Source: JBBITW01 sp037440525 (GTDB lineage: Bacteria > Desulfobacterota > BSN033 > UBA1163). From it: a DNA stretch of 17,680 nucleotides. This document shows, one piece after another, positions 1-5,887 of this stretch; position 1 is the first letter of the stretch; every line of letters begins with the position of its first letter. The notes beneath the pieces are model-generated. The model was not told the DNA's origin and searched no databases. It saw only the letters and a list, made by a program, of their open reading frames with translations. The position numbers and the translations under genes were made by a program. Where the stretch lies: the NCBI GenBank assembly GCA_037440525.1, contig JBBITW010000061.1:1-17680 (forward strand), read 5' to 3'.

Positions 1-1
1 G

Positions 2-361
2 GATGAAAAACTTTTTGGCATAGAAACTGACAAAGTATTTAAACTATTTAAGGTTCCTAACTCCTTTCAAGAGAAATATTCCCATCAACAAAAGATCTTG
101 TTAAAAGGCTTTGAAGTAAAGATGGTTCATTTAGAGAAGATATTTTCCCTGCCAAGTGGAGAGCCTAAAGGGGAAATGAAAATATTAATGGTTAAGGATA
201 ATGGAGAATATAAAGGACTTTTAATCGATCAAGTGCTGAAAAAGTTGTCCACCTTCTCGGAGAAACATGAAGAAAGCGGGGAATATTTTTCAGGAGTGAT
301 TCATTCTACCTTTCGAGAACAACCCATAGAGATTCCAATCTTAAATATGAGGAAATTATAA
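2..361 (+). CDS. CheW-like coupling protein, 3' part (partial at left edge)
   Basis: The frame is open from the left edge, so 119 C-terminal residues are visible and the true start lies outside; the TTG at 98 is internal and not a credible start. CheW domains are SH3-like adaptors that join chemoreceptors to a CheA kinase at the inner face of the membrane. What is seen: a beta-strand pattern with VKMVHLEKIF (the usual 'pvvdLr.lf' strand), then KILMVKDNGEYKGLLIDQVL (the usual 'vvv...glvVDeV' strand pair), and a C-terminal GVIHSTFREQPIEIPILNMR resembling the last CheW strands. It ends 12 bp before the histidine kinase gene, so the two are probably co-transcribed. A free CheW protein or the last domain of a larger protein would both fit. 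Family assignment is from pattern recognition and is fairly but not fully sure. Confidence 0.65.
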   Translation, partial: DEKLFGIETDKVFKLFKVPNSFQEKYSHQQKILLKGFEVKMVHLEKIFSLPSGEPKGEMKILMVKDNGEYKGLLIDQVLKKLSTFSEKHEESGEYFSGVIHSTFREQPIEIPILNMRKL

Positions 362-373
362 TATTGAAGGTTT

Positions 374-1531
374 ATGGACACGAACCTCCTGAATACTCAT
401 ATTGAAGAAAAGATTGCTCAGAAAGAAGAGGTGATTGAGCAACTCACTCGAGAGCTGAAGAATGTAAAGAATTTTACAGAAAGTATTATTCAGAGTATTG
501 GAAGTGGAATCATTATCACGGAGATGAATGATACGATCACCTATGTGAACCGTGCAGGGGAAAAGATATTAGGATTTTCGAAAGAAGAACTCATCGGGAA
601 ACCCTTTAGTATTTTTGGTTTAAGGGAAAAACCAAACATGGCCACTTCTTTTCTCAATTCTCCTGAAGATTTAGATACCCGGAAAGAAGGTTGGATGAGG
701 AGAAAGGATCATACGGAATTCCCTGTTGGATTTGCCATTAATAATCACTTAAATATTCGCGGAGAAAAAATCGGAAAGATTTTTATTTTCCGTGATTTGA
801 CCAATGTCTATAAAATTCAAGAGGAAATTTTGAGAATGGATCGGCTCGTCTCTCTCGGTAAATTGGCGTCCGGAATCGCACATGAATTACGAAATCCCCT
901 CGCAGGAATCAAGACAACTGCTCAAGCCCTTAGCGAAGAGATGCCCGAAGATGACTCCAGAAGAGAATATCTTAATCGAATTACTAAAGAGATCGACCGA
1001 CTCAATGATCTTTTAAAGACATTTTTTTCTTTTGCTAAACCACAAAGTTTGAATCTGGTTTATTGCCATGTCAAAGATATCATAAACGAAATCATCCCAT
1101 TTTTAATCAAAGAGATAGCGGATAAGGGGATTCGATTCGTGGAAAATTATCATCCCCAACTTCCTAAAATCAAAGTGGATAAAACCCAAATGCACCAGGT
1201 CTTTCTCAATCTCTTTCTGAACGCCATTCAGGCCATGCCCAATGGGGGTGAGCTGAAAATTGAGGCTGACCCGGTCCTCTCCAATCCTTTAGAAGATTCT
1301 AAACATAATTTTGTAAAAATTATCGTTTCAGACACCGGGAAAGGGATTCCTTCCCATATCATTCATAAAATATTTGATCCCTTTTTTACTACAAAACCGA
1401 GGGGAATTGGGTTAGGGCTCTCCATCACCTATCAGATCATAAAAAAACATAATGGAACGATCCGGGTGGAGAGTCAATGGGAAAAGGGAACTTCTTTCAT
1501 TATTAATTTACCAGAAGCATTGGAAAATTGA
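374..1531 (+). CDS. PAS-domain sensor histidine kinase, NtrB type, soluble
   Basis: A 385-residue sensor kinase that would autophosphorylate on histidine and pass the phosphate to the response regulator encoded directly downstream. Domains: a short N-terminal coiled coil (about 8-32), one PAS domain (about 35-145, with YVNRAGEKILGFSKEELIG), a HisKA dimerisation helix with the H-box HELRNPLAGI (phospho-acceptor His170), and a HATPase domain with N-box NLFLNAIQAMPNGG (279-292), G1 DTGKGI (320-325), F-box FDPFFTTK (334-341) and G2 GIGLGL (344-349). No membrane segment is visible, so it senses something inside the cell or works through a partner. The start ATG follows AAGG at 367-370 with a short spacing of 3 nt. 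The stop overlaps the next gene by one base. The layout resembles NtrB/AtoS/PilS kinases, but PilS has membrane helices that are absent here. The signal is unknown. Confidence 0.93.
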   Translation: MDTNLLNTHIEEKIAQKEEVIEQLTRELKNVKNFTESIIQSIGSGIIITEMNDTITYVNRAGEKILGFSKEELIGKPFSIFGLREKPNMATSFLNSPEDLDTRKEGWMRRKDHTEFPVGFAINNHLNIRGEKIGKIFIFRDLTNVYKIQEEILRMDRLVSLGKLASGIAHELRNPLAGIKTTAQALSEEMPEDDSRREYLNRITKEIDRLNDLLKTFFSFAKPQSLNLVYCHVKDIINEIIPFLIKEIADKGIRFVENYHPQLPKIKVDKTQMHQVFLNLFLNAIQAMPNGGELKIEADPVLSNPLEDSKHNFVKIIVSDTGKGIPSHIIHKIFDPFFTTKPRGIGLGLSITYQIIKKHNGTIRVESQWEKGTSFIINLPEALEN

Positions 1532-2907
1532 TGAGGCCCTCAATTCTTATTGTCGATGATGATGAAGTGATGCAAGAAACCCTCTCCGATGTGTTGAGGA
1601 AGAGAGGATATGAGGTTTACTCTGTTCATTCAGGAAACAGTGCCCTCTCTGTCATTAAAAAGAACGTCATCGATCTCATTCTCCTGGATATGAGACTACC
1701 CGATATTGATGGCCTCGATGTTTTAAAAAAGATTAAAGAGTTTGACACTGAAATTCTGGTCATTATGATGACGGCCTATTCAGATGTCCAAACAGCCGTC
1801 TCTGCGATGAAGTCCGGAGCCTATGATTATATTAATAAACCTTTTGAATTAGAGGAGTTAAAATTGCTTATCGAAAAAGGATTGGAGACCAAAAGCCTGA
1901 TCAACGAGGTGAGAAGACTTCATCGACAGCAAAAAGAGAAATACCTTAACTGTCAAATCTATGGAGTGAGTCCCCAAATCCAGTATATCCGAGAATTGAT
2001 TGAAATGATCAGCAATACCCATAAAACATCGGTTTTGATTCAGGGAGAAAGTGGGACGGGGAAGGAATTAGCAGCTAATGCCATTCATTACAATAGTAAA
2101 CGCAAGGATAAACCTCTGATGAAAATAAATTGCAGTGCAATCCCTGATGCTTTATTAGAGTCGGAGCTTTTTGGATATGAAAAAGGGGCCTTTACGGATG
2201 CCAAGAATACAAAAAAGGGGCTTTTTGAATTAGCCGATGGTGGAACTGTATTTTTAGATGAAATTGGGGATATGAATCCTTTTTTACAATCTAAAATCCT
2301 GAGGGTCCTTGAAAATCAAACCTTCATGCGGGTCGGTGGAGAGCGAGAGATTAAGGTGGATGTACGTATCATTGCAGCCACCAATAAGAATTTAGAATCT
2401 ATGGTCAAAGAAGGACTTTTTCGGAAAGACCTTTTTTATCGATTAAAAGTTATGGTCGTGGAGATGCCTCCCCTTCGTGAAAGAATCGAGGATATTTTAC
2501 TCCTTTCAAATCTATTCATTGAAGAGAACAACAAGGAATACAATAAAAATGTGAGGGGTTTGACTGAAGAAGCAAAGAGATTGATGACCCAATATTCCTG
2601 GCCTGGAAACGTCAGGGAGTTAAAAAATGTGATTGAAAGGGCAATGATTTTAATTGATCAGGAATATATTACCCCGAAGCACCTTCCTTTTGAATTAAAA
2701 CAAAACGGGAAGAACTTTACTCGTCATAGTTTACCTGAGACGATGGAAATTACTGATGACATGTCATTGGAAAATATGGAGAAAGTTCACCTTTTCAATG
2801 TCTTAAAGAGAGTAGAGTGGAATAAATCAAAGGCCTCAAAAGTATTAGGGATCTCACGTGCCACATTGAGAACAAAGATCATGAAGTATCAAATATCACG
2901 GAATTAA
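1531..2907 (+). CDS. NtrC-family sigma-54-dependent response regulator
   Basis: A 458-residue bacterial enhancer-binding protein that, when phosphorylated, would hydrolyse ATP to open sigma-54 promoters. Domains: receiver (1-120) with acidic pocket D9/D10/D11, phospho-acceptor D53, T81 and K103; AAA+ domain (about 143-385) with Walker A GESGTGKE (172-179), Walker B GGTVFLDEIGD (237-247) and sensor/arginine residues near FRKDLFYRL; C-terminal Fis-type helix-turn-helix (about 420-453). The sigma-54 contact loop reads GAFTDA (219-224) rather than the consensus GAFTGA. I start at the ATG at 1531, which shares one base with the kinase TGA (TGATG); the TTG at 1528 just before it is less likely. The overlap indicates translational coupling with the kinase, its probable partner. 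Being next to pilMNOPQ makes a PilR-like role possible, but no target site was found. Confidence 0.93.
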   Translation: MRPSILIVDDDEVMQETLSDVLRKRGYEVYSVHSGNSALSVIKKNVIDLILLDMRLPDIDGLDVLKKIKEFDTEILVIMMTAYSDVQTAVSAMKSGAYDYINKPFELEELKLLIEKGLETKSLINEVRRLHRQQKEKYLNCQIYGVSPQIQYIRELIEMISNTHKTSVLIQGESGTGKELAANAIHYNSKRKDKPLMKINCSAIPDALLESELFGYEKGAFTDAKNTKKGLFELADGGTVFLDEIGDMNPFLQSKILRVLENQTFMRVGGEREIKVDVRIIAATNKNLESMVKEGLFRKDLFYRLKVMVVEMPPLRERIEDILLLSNLFIEENNKEYNKNVRGLTEEAKRLMTQYSWPGNVRELKNVIERAMILIDQEYITPKHLPFELKQNGKNFTRHSLPETMEITDDMSLENMEKVHLFNVLKRVEWNKSKASKVLGISRATLRTKIMKYQISRN

Positions 2908-3003
2908 ATTGAGACTTCAAGAGGTTGCTATTTATTCTTAAATTAGTTTATGAAATTTGAAGAGTCATTAATTGGAATGTTTAAAATTATATTAATATTT
3001 TCC

Positions 3004-3033
3004 TTGACTTTTTCGAGAATTTATTAGTAACCT
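3004..3033 (+). promoter_or_regulatory. Weak candidate promoter for the pil operon
   Basis: In the AT-rich 164-bp spacer between the response regulator and pilM there is TTGACT (3004-3009), a 5/6 match to a -35 box, followed after 18 bp by TAACCT (3028-3033), only 3/6 to a -10 box. It lies about 40 bp before the pilM start. No sigma-54 GG-N10-GC element is visible, and no hairpin terminator separates pilM from the regulator genes, so read-through from upstream is also possible. Confidence 0.3.
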
Positions 3034-3071
3034 ATGGATTGCAAGACCATCTCAGAAAAGAGGTAAGAAAG

Positions 3072-4110
3072 ATGTGGGGGAAAAAGAAAGACGTCATTGG
3101 CTTAGATATCGGGTGTAGCTCAATTAAAATGGTTGAGCTAAGAGAGGGGAAGAATGGATATAAGTTGCATAGTTTAGGTATTTCCCCTTTGCCTCCTGAA
3201 GCCATTGTGGATGGGGCCTTAATGGATTCTGTCACCATTATTGATACGATTCGAGACTTAATAAGTGCCTCTAAGACTAAAACAAAAGATGTGGTGGCAT
3301 CCATCTCAGGCCATTCAGTTATTGTAAAGAAGATTACCTTACCTTTTATGACAGAATCTGAACTCGAAGAGTCCATTCAGTGGGAAGCGGAGAGATATAT
3401 TCCATTTGATATTAATGATGTCAATGTAGATTTCCAGATATTGGGACCTACCTCTGAAAACCAAGAAGTAATGGATGTGGTTCTGGTTGCTGCTAAAAAA
3501 GATATTATTAATGACTACGTATCGATCATCATGGAATCAGGATTAAATCCAGTGATCATTGATATTGATTCCTTTGCTCTCGAAAATATGTTAGCCATTA
3601 ATTACGAAATCGACAAGGATGAAACAGTGGCCATTGCCAATGTAGGAGCCAGTGTGACCAATATTAATATTATTAAGAACAACGTCTCTGGATTTACACG
3701 AGATATTTTTAAGGGAGGAAACCAGATTACTGAAGAGATCCAGAGACAGCTCCATATAGATCATGAAGAGGCAGAGAAGATCAAAGTTGGAACGACGGTG
3801 GAGACTACTTCTCAAACGATCATTCAAGATGTTTTGAGATCAGCCGCTGAATCTTTGGCTGTTGAGATTGGGAACTCCTTAGATTTTTTCCAATCCACCA
3901 CCACTTATGAGAAGATAGGAAAATTGTATCTAAGTGGCGGGGGATCAAAGATGAAAGATTTTGATGTGATATTGCAGCAACACATTGGGATACCCGTTGA
4001 AGTGGTCAACCCCTTTAAAAAGATCGATTATACTGGAAAAGATTTNNNNNNNNNNCCCCATTATGGCCGTTGGGGTAGGGCTTGCTTCAAGAAAGGTAGG
4101 AGATAGATGA
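3072..4110 (+). CDS. pilM: PilM, type IV pilus actin-like protein, interrupted by an assembly gap
   Basis: Cytoplasmic actin/FtsA-like ATP-binding protein that binds the N-terminal tail of PilN and anchors the type IV pilus alignment complex. It shows the phosphate-1 motif VIGLDIGCSSIKMVEL, the PilM-typical QWEAERYIPFDINDV, and LYLSGGGSKMKDF near the C-terminus. The start ATG at 3072 is preceded by AGAGG (3059-3063, 8 nt away); the upstream in-frame TTG at 3039 adds 11 atypical residues and has no such site. Ten N (4046-4055) interrupt the gene. Read straight through, the frame ends in a foreign tail at 4106, but one frame over the sequence after the gap reads PIMAVGVGLASRKVGDR and stops at 4110, a normal PilM C-terminus with an ATGA overlap onto pilN. 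The true missing length is therefore a multiple of 3, not 10. The gene is probably intact in the organism. Confidence 0.93.
4046..4055. other. Assembly gap of 10 N
   Basis: Ten consecutive N. The reading frames on the two sides differ, so the N-run is a placeholder length. By comparison with the usual PilM C-terminus, roughly 8 to 10 codons are probably missing between the residues GKD and PIMAVG; this size is my estimate. Confidence 0.98.
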
Positions 4111-4646
4111 TCAAGATCAACTTACTTTTAGCAAGAAAAGAGAAGAAAAAAGTGGGAATGAGGAAGGAGTTAATGGTCCTTATTCTTTCAGTTGTCCTCC
4201 TTTTAGTTGTCCTTATTTTTCTCCAATGGAGATTGGGAAAAGAAAAAGAGACGGTCATCGCCCAGATCGCAGAAACGAAAAAGGAGATTGATTATTACAA
4301 GTCTCTGACGACAGAAGTTGAAAAGGCCAAGGAGGCACAGAAAACCTTACAGGAAAAACTGAACATCATCAATTCGTTGAGAAGAGCAAAGGCATTTCCT
4401 GCAAGGATACTGGATGAGCTCAGCATGGGAAAACCTGAAAAGATCCACCTTGAGGCACTGAAAAAAGAAGGGGCAAAATTAGGAATTGAAGGGATTGCCT
4501 TAGATGATGAAACGATCGCAAACTTTATGACGAATCTGAGAAAATCGAAACTTTTTAAAAATGTGGACCTCGTCGTGAGTGAGCAAGTGGAACAGAGTAA
4601 AATCAAGTTAAAGAAATTTATCCTTTCTTGTGAGATCACTTCATAA
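4107..4646 (+). CDS. pilN: PilN, type IV pilus inner-membrane alignment protein
   Basis: A 179-residue bitopic inner-membrane protein. The N-terminus MIKINLLLARKEKK carries the INLL tail that docks into PilM in known systems. One transmembrane helix spans about 22-43, followed by a charged coiled coil (about 45-95) and a small C-terminal alpha/beta periplasmic domain that pairs with PilO. AGGAG lies at 4098-4102, 4 nt before the ATG. The start overlaps the restored pilM stop by ATGA. Length and gene order match pilMNOPQ operons. Confidence 0.93.
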   Translation: MIKINLLLARKEKKKVGMRKELMVLILSVVLLLVVLIFLQWRLGKEKETVIAQIAETKKEIDYYKSLTTEVEKAKEAQKTLQEKLNIINSLRRAKAFPARILDELSMGKPEKIHLEALKKEGAKLGIEGIALDDETIANFMTNLRKSKLFKNVDLVVSEQVEQSKIKLKKFILSCEITS

Positions 4647-4668
4647 TATTGAATGAGAGGAGAATCCT

Positions 4669-5331
4669 ATGGCCCTAACAATGGATTCGATCATAAAGCT
4701 TCCAACATCCAAGAAAATCTTGCTCTTGGTTGTCCTTCTATTGGTCATTGCCGGGTTATATCTTTATGTCTTTTTCATCCCATTACAGGATGAATTGAAG
4801 CTGAAAAGGTCTGAGCTGGATAAACTTCGAAAAGATTTGATTGTCAGCAAAGAAATCGTCCGGGACTTGCAGAAATTCAAAGAGCAGGTTGAGAAGTTGA
4901 ATGTTGAGCTCAAAGATGCCTTGACGCAATTGCCTAACGAGAAAGAGATTCCGGAGATATTAAAAAATATTTCGACTTTGGGAAAGGAATCGAACCTGGA
5001 ATTCACTCTATTTCGACCAAAACCAGAGGAGCCCCAGCAGTTTTATGCCAAGGTTCCTATTGAACTGGTTATATTGGGGAGTTACCATCACACAGGAACT
5101 TTTTTCGATCGGGTGAGTAAGCTTCCGAGAATTATCAACGTTGTCGATTTTAATATGACCAGGGCAAAAGAGGTCAAGGGTAAGAGCGAACTTGAAAACC
5201 TGGTAAAGACCTCCTGTATGATTAACACCTATCGATTTATTGAAACGAAGGTTGAGGAGAAAAAAGGTGAAAAGAAAAAGACTTCTAAAAGAGGTGAAGA
5301 TGAAGAAATTCCAAAACCTAAAAAGAAATAG
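4669..5331 (+). CDS. pilO: PilO, type IV pilus inner-membrane alignment protein
   Basis: A 220-residue bitopic inner-membrane protein that forms heterodimers with PilN in the periplasm and links the motor side of the pilus machine to PilP and PilQ. A single transmembrane helix at about 15-38 is followed by a coiled coil (about 40-90, rich in Lys/Glu/Leu) and a C-terminal ferredoxin-like domain (about 95-190). The tail after 195 is a Lys/Glu-rich stretch beyond the usual fold. A strong site GAGAGGAG (4655-4662) sits 6 nt before the ATG. Its 3' end overlaps pilP by 32 nt. Confidence 0.92.
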   Translation: MALTMDSIIKLPTSKKILLLVVLLLVIAGLYLYVFFIPLQDELKLKRSELDKLRKDLIVSKEIVRDLQKFKEQVEKLNVELKDALTQLPNEKEIPEILKNISTLGKESNLEFTLFRPKPEEPQQFYAKVPIELVILGSYHHTGTFFDRVSKLPRIINVVDFNMTRAKEVKGKSELENLVKTSCMINTYRFIETKVEEKKGEKKKTSKRGEDEEIPKPKKK

Positions 5332-5887
5332 GTCAAATGTTGAGTGGATCATCATTTTGATGATCTGTGTCTTTGGATTGGTAGGATGTGGAGGTGGAAC
5401 CACCCCCTCTTCCATTCCATCAAAACCAAAGTCAACGACTATAGAGAAGAAGAAAGAGGGAACACAAAAGTTGGCGGAGAAAAAGGAGGTCGAAAAAAAG
5501 GATCTCGAGAAGGTAGAAGAAGAGGAATATTCATATAATCCTACTGGAAAGCCAGATCCTTTTAAACCCTTTATTCAACTGACCGCAACCAAAGAAAGTC
5601 AGAAATCTGGCCCTCTAACCCCTCTTCAGAAGTATGATATCAGTCAGTTAAAACTGGTAGCCATTATCACGTCTCGGGAAGGGAATATCGCACTTGTTGA
5701 GGATGCCACTGGAAAGGGGTATTTCTTAAAGAAAGGGACCCTGGTAGGAAAAAATGATGGGAAGGTGACTAAAATTCTTAAGGATAAAGTGATTATTGAA
5801 GAGGTTTATCAGGACATTTTTGGGCAGACAAAATTTAATGAGATATCACTATCTCTTCATAAACTTGAAGAAGGAGGAGAATCATGA
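5300..5887 (+). CDS. pilP: PilP, type IV pilus lipoprotein
   Basis: An inner-membrane lipoprotein (195 residues) that bridges PilN/PilO to the secretin PilQ. The signal peptide hydrophobic core IIILMICVFG is followed by the lipobox LVGC, with lipidated Cys30. A Lys/Glu-rich linker (about 40-80) leads into the PilP domain: NPTGKPDPFKPFI, then PLQKYDISQLKLVAIIT and GKGYFLKKGTLVGKNDGKV, all typical of the family. I start at the ATG at 5300, which has AGAGG (5290-5294) 5 nt upstream; the frame is open back to a TTG at 5240, but that would add 20 highly basic residues before the signal peptide. It overlaps pilO by 32 nt and pilQ by ATGA. Confidence 0.92.
   Translation: MKKFQNLKRNRSNVEWIIILMICVFGLVGCGGGTTPSSIPSKPKSTTIEKKKEGTQKLAEKKEVEKKDLEKVEEEEYSYNPTGKPDPFKPFIQLTATKESQKSGPLTPLQKYDISQLKLVAIITSREGNIALVEDATGKGYFLKKGTLVGKNDGKVTKILKDKVIIEEVYQDIFGQTKFNEISLSLHKLEEGGES

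Noticed and set aside
2908..3071. Sigma-54 (-24/-12) promoter for pilM
   Set aside because: Two TTGC motifs occur (near 2925 and 3039), but neither has GG at the required 10-bp spacing.
3039..3071. TTG start extending PilM by 11 residues
   Set aside because: The ATG at 3072 has a properly spaced AGAGG and gives the usual PilM N-terminus; the extension runs through that ribosome site.
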